From assembly GCA_030068145.1 (NCBI GenBank), contig JAPJBO010000529.1, positions 62,001-126,000 on the forward strand: DNA of 64,000 nucleotides, given 5' to 3'. Position 1 is the stretch's first letter; each line of letters opens with the position of its first letter. The translations under genes were made by a program, and so were the position numbers. Positions 1 to 10,937 of the stretch are shown piece by piece. The notes beneath the pieces are model-generated. The model was not told the origin of the DNA and did not search any database. It saw only the letters and a list, made by a program, of their open reading frames with translations. This stretch comes from Diplonema papillatum. Its lineage: Eukaryota; Euglenozoa; Diplonemea; Diplonemida; Diplonemidae.

Positions 1-634
1 ACGGCTTCCTTTCGTGAGGCGCGTCCAAGCTTGTCAACGAGTCACGAGACAACCCGTTGGTCTCACTTCCAGTGAGGTATCCCCCACGGCTCATTCCCCC
101 CGGCACTCTCTGCACGAGAGGCAGTTCCTCTTCGGAAGTGTGGGACTTCAGCCAGTTGTACAACCCGAACCACGTGACCAAGTGAACCGAGATGATGTAC
201 AGTGAAATGTACTGGACGCACTCGGCATACGCTGAGGCGGGTACCAATGCGCCGGTGATGACAAGGGGAAGACCGGATGAGTTGCCAATGACGCAGGCGG
301 CTTGGAAGAGCCGTGAGTTCGAGCTGGAAAGCACCGACCGGAGGAAGGTTTTCCGGGCAATAAACCCGAGAAGCATCCCGGCACCGCAGAGGGTGAACGC
401 AACGAAGGGCAGCAGCGCGGCCTTGTGAAGGGACGCGCGGGTGGTGTGCTCCGACAGGTTCGAAAACAGGAGCAGCGGCATGAACACCCCGGTGCACATC
501 GCCGACATGATCTTCATGTTCTCCCGCTTCAGCAGCCCCCGGTGCGCTGCGTACGCGCCAGCCAGCACCATCACCACCAACTGCCCCACGGCTGTCACGG
601 CACGCAGCGTCGCCGCGAATCCGGCGGAAGACAT
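1..634 (-). CDS. PIN-like / auxin efflux carrier (AEC) family membrane transporter, N-terminal part
   Basis: The minus-strand frame is open from an ATG at 634 to the window edge (211 codons, no stop), so the gene is cut by the left edge. The product begins with hydrophobic segments at about residues 8-32 and 42-60, then 68-85, and carries GNSSGLPLVIT at about 118-128. This matches the glycine/asparagine-rich crossover motif (GN..LPL) of the Mem_trans/PIN-like fold. Helices follow up to about residue 165, and a hydrophilic stretch rich in Ser/Glu begins near the edge, as expected for the central cytoplasmic loop of this family. Family members are secondary carriers of organic anions in the plasma or ER membrane. 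The substrate cannot be read from the sequence, so an auxin role should not be assumed. Overlapping open frames here look like shadows. Confidence 0.72.
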   Translation of the reverse strand, partial: MSSAGFAATLRAVTAVGQLVVMVLAGAYAAHRGLLKRENMKIMSAMCTGVFMPLLLFSNLSEHTTRASLHKAALLPFVAFTLCGAGMLLGFIARKTFLRSVLSSSNSRLFQAACVIGNSSGLPLVITGALVPASAYAECVQYISLYIISVHLVTWFGLYNWLKSHTSEEELPLVQRVPGGMSRGGYLTGSETNGLSRDSLTSLDAPHERKP

Positions 635-2731
635 GCTTCCTACCTCAACCTCCCCCGCCCCTGCTCTGTGTGCGTTGACGCTTCCGATGTACGAGGCTCG
701 TATTGCCCCCTACACCCCCCTTTAAGGTCGGTCGCGCCTCTGTTTTAGGGTCGGCTTTTGAAGCCCCACTGTTTGACCGGACAGATTTTTTTGGGGACAA
801 CAGGTGGCGGATCGGCCGGTTGGCATCTGTGTTTTCGTTGACCATGGTCTCGCTCATTACTCGCATTTGTGTGTGTACCGTCTTCAGCCGAGCTAGTGGG
901 GGGTGACGGTTGGTCGTAGCACCTGAAAGCTTCCAACACACTCGGTCATTCTCGTACGGGTTGGCGTGTTGGATAATTCGCGAAAGCTCTTGGCGCGGAA
1001 AGAAAGAGGGGGAACTGGCGCTGTTGCTCTGCTTCCGGCAGTCTGTTGACGAGTGCGACAGATGGTTTGTCGTTGGTTGCGTATGAGTTGGATTTGAGAT
1101 AATAAAGTCGGGAAGCTGGGAAAGGCTGGCGCTGGTAAGATAACCCGCGCCAGTAGACACGGCGACGCATGAGCCATCGCCGGAATACGCCCACCCAGGG
1201 AAATCAAGGGCCTGAGGGCTATCTGCCTGGTTGCTCAGCAACTCGTGCTGGCCAACATGCCATGGCCCTTCGAGGATGCGCGAAACTTGGCGGATACCCC
1301 ATTCATGAGGTCAGACCTCGTTCACGTGTGTCCAGTCCAGGCAGCGGTGCCGACGCACTCTATGTTCTCGGCTTAAAATAACAGGCGCTTGTTTGCGCGC
1401 GCCGATTGATCGACTTTCATTTGTTCTTTACACGTTTCTCCTCAAACACGGTGTCTACATCGTTTTCGCCTTCACAACATATTGCAGGGCAACCCGCAAC
1501 TTTGCGAGAGTACAAGAAAAAAAAAACACATTGGGCTGGAGACAGAGCGTGTGTTCGAGAGTGAGACTTGCAAAGGGAGTCATCGGCACGCCGAGGACGA
1601 CACCAATAACGTGCGTGCTTGAAACCGCTCTGAAAAAAGCGTGTGCGGCTGCTGCATTTTTGCTTGGAAACACAGAGCCTGTGTTGAGGAGTCATCGGCG
1701 ACTCGTGAACGATCGCAAAACAGGGGAGGGAAGCGAGGGGACTGTGCGTACGTAAAACGCAGACTGGGTGTTGGGTCAGTTGGTTCAGGTTCTGCCTGTA
1801 GCTGGGTACGCTCCCACCGAGGAGCCCCAACCTGAACAACAAGGAAGGACTTGCAACGATCTTCGTTGTTTGTGCGTGTCGGGTGATCGTTTTCCCACTT
1901 GTATGTACCCTGTTTCTTTTTCGGGTAACGAATTGTAATCAGCCACCAAAAACACGCTACTAAAAAAGACGGGCGCCTCATTTTGTCAGCGCGTGCCCGT
2001 TGATCGTTTTCCCGCTTGTGTTTACCCATATTTATTTTGGGGAGGGTAGGAACTCTGTTCAACCACCAAACCACGCTGCCTGCGTCGTTTTAGACGTCGC
2101 ACAATACATTGCAGGGCAACCCGAAGATGTCAATACAAAAAGAAAGGCGTGTTTTCGTTGCCTCGTGCAGCGAGAGAGTTCGAAGCATCAGGGCGGCTCT
2201 GGCGGGAGCCTCACATTCACACCCCTGCCCGGCGCACGAGGCAAGCACGAACCCCCGGCTTCCGGGAGGGTCGTTTCGAAGCATGAACAAGTGTGCTCAA
2301 AGAATCGCTCCGAACGACACTTGCTCGTTGCGTGCTGATTCGTGCGCAAGGGAAGGCGGAATTGAGGCTTTTCGAGGAAGATCTTTTTTGGAACTTGTTT
2401 GGAATTACTCAAGCACGACGGGGAAAGAATGTGTGAAATGATGGTCAGTGACCTGCCGTTCGGTGAACGTTGTTGCCGGCATCGGCTCATTCTCGAGGAA
2501 AGGTTTTTGGGTGATTGGAATTCATAGCATATAGCATGGCGGGGGATAGAACGTGTGGAACGGTTGTCAGCGCCACCGGCTGAGGACGAGGGGCTGGGAG
2601 GGTGTTAACCCAAGATGAAAGTCTCTTGAGGGACCCGACTTCGCTTCTTTTGAAATGTAAACACTCGGGGCGCCGGGGGGCATATTACGACGGAGGCTGG
2701 AAGAATCAGCAACGGGGACCATTTTTTTCGA
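635..2731. other. Intergenic region without supported genes
   Basis: I see no convincing coding sequence. The only clear structure is a diverged tandem duplication at 1874-1962 and 1989-2075, about 115 bp apart, where TGATCGTTTTCCC and AACCACCAAA-like blocks recur in the same order. A CATTGCAGGGCAACCCG-like block also occurs near 1480 and 2105. The short open frames lack codon bias or recognisable motifs. Confidence 0.5.
1874..2075. repeat. Diverged two-copy tandem repeat (~115-bp period)
   Basis: Copies at 1874-1962 and 1989-2075 share GTGATCGTTTTCCC/GTTGATCGTTTTCCC, a CTTGT-G/A-T-TACCC block, and ACCACCAAA(AA)CACGCT near the end. Several substitutions and small indels separate them, so this is an old local duplication with no coding sense. 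Confidence 0.55.
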
Positions 2732-2739
2732 CCTGTGGA

Positions 2740-3393
2740 CAGTGCTCCCGCTAACCTCACTTTTGGTGAGGAATTCCAAAACCTGCTTTTGGACTCTTTT
2801 TTTTTTTTGTGCCGCCATTTTTTTTCCCCCCGTGCTGCACAGGTTATTAGCTTCGTTTCTGCCTTGGGTTCTCGACCAACTTTCTGAGACCGAGAAGCTT
2901 TTCTCCAGGGGAGCGCCAGAATCTTTCAAGGGGGGTCCGGGGGGGTCTGCCCCCGGCGAACGGTACGGTACAGGTGGAGAAGGTTTGCACTTCTCAGTCG
3001 GTTTGTCACAATAAACACTGCACATTCCTGAAGGCAACAGCCCATCTCAAATTCAACCACCACTCAATACTGTGTGCTGGTAAATCATTGCCACGAGTAG
3101 ATGCAGACCAGAGATCACATGGAACAAGGCACTTGTGTCGACTCGGAGAGAATCTGTCAAGAAATCCGGGGCTGCTTCTGAGCCTCGACTCTCTTCCTGG
3201 CTCCAGCCCCCAACTTCTACCCGCCAGCCCACCATGCCCAGCAGAGGGTAGACCGTGATGCAGTGCTTTGGCTACACGATACCACCAATGGGAAAAAGGT
3301 GAGGAATTCCTCATCAGGAATTCCTCACCCTCTTTTTTCGAGCCTCTTTTTTTTTGAGGAATTCCTCGCACTTTTTCGTTAGCGGGAGCACTG
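2740..3393. mobile_element. Non-autonomous hAT-like transposon (MITE) with TIRs and 8-bp TSD
   Basis: The 654-bp element begins CAGTGCTCCCGCTAAC at 2740 and ends with the exact reverse complement at 3378-3393, a perfect 16-bp terminal inverted repeat. It is flanked by the perfect 8-bp direct repeat CCTGTGGA at 2732-2739 and 3394-3401. An 8-bp target duplication with CAGTG-type termini is the hallmark of the hAT superfamily. GAGGAATTCC(TC) motifs recur just inside both ends (about 2767-2776, 3302-3325 and 3356-3366) and look like subterminal repeats that a transposase could bind. No transposase frame is visible, so the element would need an autonomous relative in trans. The superfamily assignment is inferred from TIR and TSD only. 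Confidence 0.85.
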
Positions 3394-3602
3394 CCTGTGG
3401 ACCAAAGAATACTTCGGCAGTACCCAAACCAGTGACTTCAAAATCATGGGCTGCTGCTACGATTCCACTTTGGCCGACTGTGCGAAAGGCAGTGAATCGC
3501 AACCGTTCGAAGGGGGCAGGCGAGGATCAGCTAACCGCAAGGCTGGCTGCTTTGCCGCGTACGTACACTCGATGGCGGGGACCCAGGGTGTGCGTGCCCG
3601 CG

Positions 3603-3989
3603 CTACCGCGGCACGACTGAGCACAACCCCAAGTCGATTAGCAAAGGAATCATCGAAAGCTGCCGCGACGACGTTTCCAGGAGCAGCTGCATCATGTTCA
3701 ACGGCGGCTCCGCAGCCGGCGGCGCGGCGGCTTCTTCCGGGGCCGGCACTTCGACAGCTGCGAGGCACGAGAGGAGCGCTGACGTCGACGCCACGCTCAC
3801 GATGCCCATCCTCGACAGGTCGTCCAACGCTTCCTGCACGCCCGGTTGCCCGTCGCCGCACTGCCGATCGCCGGCGCTGTTCTGCACGCACTCGACGCCC
3901 GCCTCTTGGAGGACGGAGAGGCTCGACTTCACCACCACCAGCCCTTTGTGGTCCAGACGGCGGATAAGCGGCGACAAACGACTCGTCAT
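3603..3989 (-). CDS. Possible coding exon, hypothetical protein
   Basis: An ATG-initiated 128-codon frame with high GC at third positions. The sequence is Leu/Ala/Glu-rich and looks helical, with an acidic-proline segment near residues 78-92. I recognise no domain. It lies just right of the hAT-like element and has no neighbour it clearly belongs to, so it may be a last exon, a gene fragment or chance. Codon use resembles the supported genes more than the surrounding low-complexity DNA does. Confidence 0.35.
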   Translation of the reverse strand: MTSRLSPLIRRLDHKGLVVVKSSLSVLQEAGVECVQNSAGDRQCGDGQPGVQEALDDLSRMGIVSVASTSALLSCLAAVEVPAPEEAAAPPAAEPPLNMMQLLLETSSRQLSMIPLLIDLGLCSVVPR

Positions 3990-4475
3990 CGGCGAAGGTA
4001 TTTTTTGTGTTTCCGACGATCCGAATGGACGTACAGATTGGTGTCTTTCGACCTTTTGGATGCTTGTGAAGAATTTTTTTTTTTTTTTTTTTTTTTCCTG
4101 TTGGCAACTTGTGTCAGACTAGCCCACCCGGGGGTGGTTGATTCCTTCAGGCAGGGTCTCCCCCGTCCAGAGTTTGCTTGGGTCCACGGTGATGATCGCC
4201 CTTCGGCTCTTTATTTCCTATTTCGCTCTCTTTGTCATTTTCATTTTATTGATCTGCATCCTCCCTCACTCTTAGCGTCCTAGCCGGTCCTTTTTTTTTT
4301 TTGCGGATTTTCTGCTCTTTGTGTTGCCGACAATCAACCGGGGTTGACGTGCAGTCTTTTTGCGTTGCGTTTCCGGGCGAATATTCGCTCGGTTTCCTTT
4401 TTCTGGCCGTCCTGTCATGGGGCGCGGTGCAAATTGACCTTTGCGGACACGGGTTTCGCGGGGTTCGCTGCACCA

Positions 4476-4615
4476 TGCTAGTGGATGTGTACACACAACC
4501 CACCCATTCATCACCTCGTAGGTATCAGGGATGCTGAGGAGGTGCTCAGCTGGTGGTATCATCCACCGCTGCACCATACTCGTGGGTGTGTAGACCACAC
4601 CACCATCCACTAGCA
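4476..4615. repeat. Short inverted repeat pair (12 bp) around a 116-bp spacer
   Basis: TGCTAGTGGATG at 4476-4487 is the exact reverse complement of 4604-4615. Inside, GCTGCACCAT recurs near 4468 and 4569, about 101 bp apart, so inverted and direct repeats are nested. This could be a small degenerate foldback element. No target duplication is evident. Confidence 0.4.
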
Positions 4616-5890
4616 CCTATCGTGGTATCGTGGTATGCTGTGGTATCTTCCTACCGTCGAGCTGGCGGGTGATTTCGGGGGTGCGTTTTTTAAAACTGCG
4701 GCACTCATCTTCGCTCCGGGTGCTGGGACTATCGGCGGCAGACTTTTCCACCAAGTTGTTGCGTTCTGTGTCGAGGCTACTTCTCATCGCCCACGCTACA
4801 GATGAGCCAGTTCACCCCGATTAACTGGAAGTGCATCGAACTGCCTGCTGCTGTCGAGCTGAAGAGGCGAAAAAGCATGGCACATCACGTGCGGGGAGAT
4901 AACCGCGACGCCGGCGATGCAGATTATCGCCACAGATTATTTGCGTTCCGCACTACACAGATATTCTGCATTCTAACCTGAACGAATTCAAACTACCACA
5001 GTGGGGGTATACGGGTTCAGGTGGAGAACGCCCTGCTCAGAGTTCGAGGGTGCAGCGACCGTCCCAGCACTGGCAAGCAAGGTGGGAAAAGGATCGCGGA
5101 GCAGGAGAGTGGCAATCAAGGAGGCCAGCCTGAAAGAAAACGGAGCTCGTCGGACTCTAAAGGGGGTAGAATATAGGCAAAGAATCGCAAGAACGAAGGC
5201 GGAGAACGGAAACCGGAACAAGTAAAACGCAGAAGAGGGGAAAGACGGCAGAACCCATACCCAACGCAAAGCACCGCCAAGACAGGGCGAGCCGTTCTTG
5301 CGCGGTGAGAGTTGGAAAGGAAACGCCGGTGAAGAAGTTCACGGATCCCTCACCCCCCCTTTGGCCCCCCCGACGATTCGCCCGGAAGGATGGGCGTTTT
5401 AGAACAGAAACGGCGATATGTGTCCTTTTTTTCACTTTTCTCTTATTTTCGCTGTTGTTGTGCTTCCGTGTTTTCTGGCGCTACTTTTTCTTTATCTTGA
5501 TTTTGTACAGAGGTGGCAGAAGTAGGCTCCGTCAGACGCAAGGATGTCCGGTGAGCTGCGCGGGAACCGTGTAGCTTAGTGTGCTGTGTGCTTCGTTTAG
5601 ATGAGCATCAGTGCCGGCCTAGCTGCGGAGATGCTTCTAGGTGCCTTCGCGGTCGTTCGAAAGACATTGGACACCTGCCGAAATAGCTCAATGTCGTTTC
5701 AAACTGCACTTTCCATGCAGCGAACTGCGACTGCAACGCCAACCAGGGGGTGACCCCGCAGTTCGTGCCGCCTTTCGTAGTTACTCAGCAGACAAAGCGC
5801 AACTGCGCTCACGTGTCGCGGGAGCGGATGATCGTGCCTTCGAGCATCGTTTTGTCGACATGCTCTTGTTCCTCGGGTGTCTCTCAGAGA

Positions 5891-6111
5891 GTGACTCTCG
5901 TCTCTTTTAGCATTGCGTGATTGCAGTAGTAGTTTGTAGTATGTGTGGTACCGCCGAAGCAGCCGGAGACAGCAGGCGCAGGGGCAGGGTTTGCTTTACT
6001 TTTCTCTTCTCGTAGAGACCCGCCCCCAGGCAATCCCGACTGTCTAATCACTCTAAAAGTGACGCTTGCTCTAAAAGTGACTCTTGTCTCTTTTAGCATT
6101 GCGTGTTTGCA
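5891..6111. repeat. Direct repeat of about 35 bp flanking a ~150-bp spacer
   Basis: The blocks at 5891-5925 and 6077-6111 share GTGACTCT(C/T)GTCTCTTTTAG followed by CATTGCGTG(A/T)TTGCA, with only two differences. CTAAAAGTGAC occurs a third time just before the second copy. This may be a short duplication or the ends of an insertion. Confidence 0.5.
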
Positions 6112-8404
6112 AAAGAAAAAATAAATGATGTGTGACAGCTGTTCTGGTCCTGTGCCACTGGAACGCAAATGCGGGCCGTGATGAGGCAGTAGCCTGCTTT
6201 TCGTTTCCTGTTCGTTTCCTGGACCGTCGACCCAGAGTGGGACTTCATCGAACGACGGCCCACATGGGCGACACTGTCGCCCACTTGGGCGACACTGTCC
6301 ATTGTCGACAAAATATTAGAGAGAGAGACGAGTTAGAGTGCAGGGACCATCTCTCCGAGGAGTATCCGGTCGCCCCACTACTATCCCGTAAATATTAAAT
6401 TCTTTTGAATCGCCCCCTTGCGGTTGGCCTTGCATGGGCCCTGGCTAATTCGAAAGATAATGGTCGCAGATGCTGATTCCAACGGCGTTGGCGTCGGGAC
6501 AGATGCCTGTGTTTACGATGTATTGCCTGCCAGACAGATTCCTTCTCGAAAAGAACAGCAAAGGGTTGCTACGGTCTTCGCTTCGATTCGTGCTTCTTTT
6601 TTTTCGTGCCAGGTCGTTGGTCTGGTGTGTGTCCCTTTCTCCGTTCGGTTCTTCTGATTATCGCGGTGATTTGCGTTCTTTACTTTATCACGTGTATCCG
6701 GCAACTGTCCGCTACAGCTGCCATCCAACAGGGCCCCGAAGGTGTCTTTCCCGTCCCGCGCATGAGCATTGGAAGAAGGAGCAGATTTGATGTAAGAAAA
6801 TGACCCTACCACGAGGAAGGGGACACGGATGGCGATCTGCTGCACGCTTGCCTCACGAAGTCGGAGGGCCGCACCAATTAGTTGCATTGCCGTCTTGGCG
6901 GAGGCCTTGTAACTCGTGCTTCTTCCTTTGAGTTGTTCTGGATCACGCCGCGGATCCACAGCGTAGAAGAGCGGACCGGTACGCGGGGAGGCGGGAATCA
7001 AAAACGTGCGAAATAGAGGCGCAGAAGAAAAAAACAGTGTTTTTCGTTGCTTTTTTTGACGAGTGAATCAACCTGACGTGTATCGCCCCAGCCAATAAAA
7101 AGGAGCATTCTCAAACTTGCGGCTCGCACTTCGTCGCTTTCGTACTTAACCACATACGGACGAACGACGCATATATGCGTCGTTTAATACAAGAGTATTC
7201 CCGTGAGCATGTACGAAGCCAAATACTCATCGAAAGTGGCCGTCGTTTGTTTTATTGGAACGTTATGGCACAGGTCTTTCAACTGCGACCTTCGTCGGGC
7301 AGCAATATGCGCCCCTCGGTTCCTATTTCTGACCCATCTCCCCCCCCCCCTCTGAGTATGACCTGAGGCTTACCCAAAAAAGTCCCTTCTTCCCAGATTA
7401 ACCCACTCCCCCCTCCGTCCGTATGTGGTTAATACCCGGAGTCGTCCGGAGCAAAGGACGGAGTCCAGCCTCAAGCCGAGGCGGACGTTTACAAGGCCGT
7501 GGACTTGCTTACTCCTTTTGTTTGCGCGTGCAACACGACGGACACGAAACGGATCCAAACATAGCGTGACCCATGATCTCTAACGACAGAAAGCTTGAAT
7601 ATAATCAAGCCTATCGCGCCTTAGCAAGGGGCATTGCCGCCTCTGTTTCCATTTATGTAGGCACAACGAGTCAGTTGTCGTAAACACGCCGCACGGAATA
7701 CGAAGGAGGGGAACGAAATACGGAGGGGGCGCCCGCTACTTATTGACGGAGGTAGAACAACGACTACAAATTTCCTTTTTGGTGCACGCTTACGCCCGAT
7801 TTTAAACCCAGATTCACCTGGGCTTCGTGGGGGGCTGCAGTGCTTACTTTCTTGTGTGATTTGCAGCTGGCCTCGAGCATTTTTCTACAAAGGAGGGGTG
7901 CTCATTCGAAAAGGAAATATGTAGCAGGGGGCACTCCACTAGGTATCGACGCGCAATTAATGTGCCTGCCTCCGAACAGAGTGTCGGAGGCATCGGATCA
8001 GGACTGACTGGTCCTGGGGGTGGGCTTTCTTGATTATGGGCGGGTGATGATGGGTGGCCGGAAACAACTCGCAAAAGAAATTGAGAGGCCGCCAAGCGCA
8101 CAGCTGCCGTCGCTCGGAGCGCGAGTTCGGCACACTTTTGCACAATTTCCGCGAAGGGGCGGCCCGCCAGCGGCTATGAAACAGCTACGATACTTGTGCT
8201 TGACGAAGGAATATCCGGCCGGGTCTGAAGAAAGATCCGCGGACAGCGCGACCGGAGAGAACCTGGAGCACGAAAAAGCCGTGCAGTCAATCCAAGACAA
8301 TCGGGTTGAGCACACCCGGCGAGTTTCCGTGCCTCAGAGTCGCAGCCCGGTCGCGCATCGGCTCGGTTCGGGGCGAGATCGTGCTCGCGATGTAAAGGCG
8401 TTCT

Positions 8405-8880
8405 TACCCAGCAGCGACAGACAGGTGTTGCTAACAACCGACGCCGCTCAAGGATTCGTTCAGCTGCGTCGTCCCTTCGCCGTGCGCTCGTGTCTTTACC
8501 CAGCAACAACAGACAAGATGTTGATGAACAACCGACGCCGCTCCAGGTTTCAGCTGCGTCGTGGCGATGCACACTGACCCTATTGCGCCTTCTCTGCCCT
8601 AGATCAGCTACGAACGCCCGGGTTTACTGCGCTATCGGTGTGTTAGCTTGCCGCGAGAGTGTGCTCAAGCTCCGAGCTTCGCAGTGCAATCACAACTGAG
8701 CGGGAATCGCGCATTCTTCTGCCCTAGAGTGTGAGTAGAGCAGCAGCAGACAGTTAAGTTTGTGGGAAACCCTGCAGCTACCGGCTGCTTTGGGTTGTCG
8801 CGAGAGAGTGTGCACTGGGCTCCGAGCTTCGCAGCGCGATCACGACTGGGCGGCAACTCGCACCTTCTCCTCGCCCCCGA
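8405..8880. repeat. Nested tandem duplications at the 3' side of the Q-rich gene
   Basis: Two pairs are visible. 8405-8480 and 8499-8565 share TTACCCAGCA, CAACCGACGCCGCTC and CAGCTGCGTCGT in order. 8648-8735 and 8795-8880 share CGAGAGTGTGC, CTCCGAGCTTCGCAG and GCGATCACGACTG-like blocks. The right-hand copy of the second pair contains the end of the open frame of the neighbouring gene, so the left copy is a displaced, decayed duplicate of that gene end. Confidence 0.55.
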
Positions 8881-9961
8881 ACAGCTTCGATAGAGCGGCC
8901 ACGGACGGTCGCTGCGAGTCGCCGCCTTCAGGGTCGCCTGCCGGCTGCGCCGTGGTCGGGGTCGCTGGGGTGGACAGAGCCGTGGGGAACGGCCGCCTGC
9001 TGCCCACCGGCGACGACGCGGACTGGGAAGTGGAGGAGATCGGGCTGTTCCGAACCCCGGTGAAGCTGGTCGTCGCCGCGGCCGCAGCGGACAGCTTTGA
9101 AAGCGTCGGGCGCCCGGACGACGCGGCGGGATCCACCGCGGAAGCCATGGATTTGACGAACCCCGCGTTCTTCGGGGAAGTCGTCGGCGCCGACGGCAGC
9201 CCGGCCGCCAACGACGCGTACGTCGCCGGCGACGTGACCGTCGCCGGAGAGTGCACGTACGTCGGCAGCGCCGGCGTCCGCACCGCCGACAACGGCGTCG
9301 TCGCCCACGTTTTCAACTGCTGCTGCTGCTGCTGCTGCTGCGGCGGCGGCAGCTTTTGCGCCTGCTGCTGCCGCTGCTGCAGCCCGTTGGCGGGCTGGGC
9401 GGGGGCGAGTTCGGGCTGGGCGGGCGACTTCTCGAGCTTGCCCGGCGGCGGCGCGGCGGCGCTGTTGAGCGCGCCGGCGTTCTCGGCGAGCACCGTCTTC
9501 GGCAGCTTCTGCGGCGGGGGCAGGAACGGCGCGGGCGGCGGGGTGCCAGCGCTGTTGCCCCGGCCGCTGCCGTTCTGCACGTGGGGCGGCATGACGATGC
9601 CGGCCAGCTCCCCGGCGGAGACTTTCTCGGCGAGCAGCTCGTCTTCGATGAAGTTTGCCTCCTCCTCCTCCTCGAACGCGACCAGCCGCTGCATGAACGA
9701 CTCGTGCATCTTCCGCGCATCCGGGTGAACCCGCAGCTCCTCCCCGTTCTTCCCCGCGACGCGCGCCACCAGCCGCCGCCCGGTCATGATCCGCACCAGC
9801 GACGTGATGTCGTCCGCGCTCCAGTTCGACCACTCCTTCTGCAGCGTTTCGAGCTTCAAAAGCACCGCCCCGTCGTTCTTCCCCTCCCGCGGCGCCCCGC
9901 GCACGTCCGCCAGGTCGAGCACATTGCCGACGACCGCGTTCGCCCAGTCTTCGTCGTCCAT
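8840..9961 (-). CDS. Acidic/Q-rich hypothetical protein
   Basis: I chose the ATG at 9961 (beginning MDDEDWANAVVG). The frame runs to a stop at 8840 and gives 373 aa. Residues 1-125 are acidic and look folded and helical. The rest is low-complexity: Pro/Ala-rich, a glutamine tract of about eight Gln (CAG-type codons around 9316-9345), then Ser/Thr/Ala/Pro to the end. I recognise no domain. GAAG|GTGCGA at 8863 resembles a splice donor after GGEEK, and the RRM-like gene has a similar GTGCGA near its end, so a further exon is possible. The composition suggests a scaffold or RNA-associated factor, but that is inference from disorder alone. Confidence 0.6.
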   Translation of the reverse strand: MDDEDWANAVVGNVLDLADVRGAPREGKNDGAVLLKLETLQKEWSNWSADDITSLVRIMTGRRLVARVAGKNGEELRVHPDARKMHESFMQRLVAFEEEEEANFIEDELLAEKVSAGELAGIVMPPHVQNGSGRGNSAGTPPPAPFLPPPQKLPKTVLAENAGALNSAAAPPPGKLEKSPAQPELAPAQPANGLQQRQQQAQKLPPPQQQQQQQQLKTWATTPLSAVRTPALPTYVHSPATVTSPATYASLAAGLPSAPTTSPKNAGFVKSMASAVDPAASSGRPTLSKLSAAAAATTSFTGVRNSPISSTSQSASSPVGSRRPFPTALSTPATPTTAQPAGDPEGGDSQRPSVAALSKLFGGEEKVRVAAQS

Positions 9962-10937
9962 CTCGCGGCGCACACACAGCAAAGAGCGAAAAAGCGGTGG
10001 GATTCCCACGCCTTCGCCTACAAAAAGACACGAACCCCGGTTCGCGGGCTTGCGCTTTTTTGTTGTATCAAAATAGTACACCGGAACGAAAAGGAGAGTC
10101 TCCTTGTTATTACCCGATCCGGAATTTTGTGTTAAAAAAAAACTCTAAAAATTCCCCAAGAATGAGCGACCGGATGGTGCAAACACAATGGAACAGTACG
10201 GTATTGCTGGAAAGCTGAAGCAAACGCTCTTTTTTCTTCTCAGGTTCTCTATGTGTGTGTTTCTTTATAAAAAAGAAGAGTCGGCAAAAAAAGACTGAGA
10301 AGAGAGCAAAGAAAAGATGAAGAAACGGCACGGAACTTGCTCTTCTTTTCGGATAAGAGGTCCCTTCGGCGCGGGCGATGCACGCGGGTCAGTCGCTGTG
10401 CAGGCACGGAATGCCCGAGAGACCACCGTCCCTTTGATTGAGGGCGGCGGAGCGGAAAAAGCCGCGCGGCTGTCCCGCGCCGGAACACTGCTGAAATCGA
10501 GGCGGGGGGGACAACGCGCTTATACCAACCCTTCCCCCTTTTTGGACGTTTCTTTTGAATAAGCGCCTGCTTGGTAGGTATCTCACTCGAGAGGTCGCCA
10601 GTTGAAAGTTGGAGCTGTAGCTCACACAAAACCAAGAACCGGATCTACGGCGGCGGCAATAGTCGCGCTTGACGTGGTTGCTGGCTTCACGTTGATGCCC
10701 ACAAAGTCGTGATGGACTACCCGATTCCAGAACCTGGACGCTGCCCCGCTTTTCCCTGGACATCTCTGAAGTGTTACCCGCTGAAGTGGACATCAAAATA
10801 TGATTCTTCGAAGCGTTTCCCGCTGTGGAAAAGACGGTGTTCCTCAACACAGCAGAATTGCGCTTCGTTCGCGGAACGAAGGACGGCAGAGTTATTTAGC
10901 TCACTACCTATTTGAGCGAGCCCTTGACGCCACTTGT
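9962..10937. other. Upstream region of the Q-rich gene, nothing supported
   Basis: It holds purine-rich and A/T homopolymer stretches (10133-10150 and 10235-10325) and no convincing exon. It probably includes the promoter and 5' leader of the minus-strand gene to its left and the 3' flank of the tandem array to its right. Confidence 0.35.

Larger units (their letters stand above)
3990..8839. other. Gene-poor region with small repeats
   Basis: No frame here shows a recognisable domain, signal peptide or sustained codon bias. It holds an inverted pair at 4476-4487/4604-4615, a direct repeat at 5891-5925/6077-6111, a short tandem GGGCGACACTGTC duplication near 6262-6300, homopolymer T tracts (4075-4096), and tandem duplications from about 8400 onward that touch the 3' end of the next gene. 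Confidence 0.45.

Noticed and set aside
645-1241. 198-codon minus-strand frame right of the AEC carrier
   Set aside because: No domain, Ser/Thr/Arg-rich, and it overlaps the presumed 5' leader of the carrier gene.
8020-8577. 185-codon plus-strand frame
   Set aside because: It lies across a tandem duplication and its composition is basic and featureless. No support.
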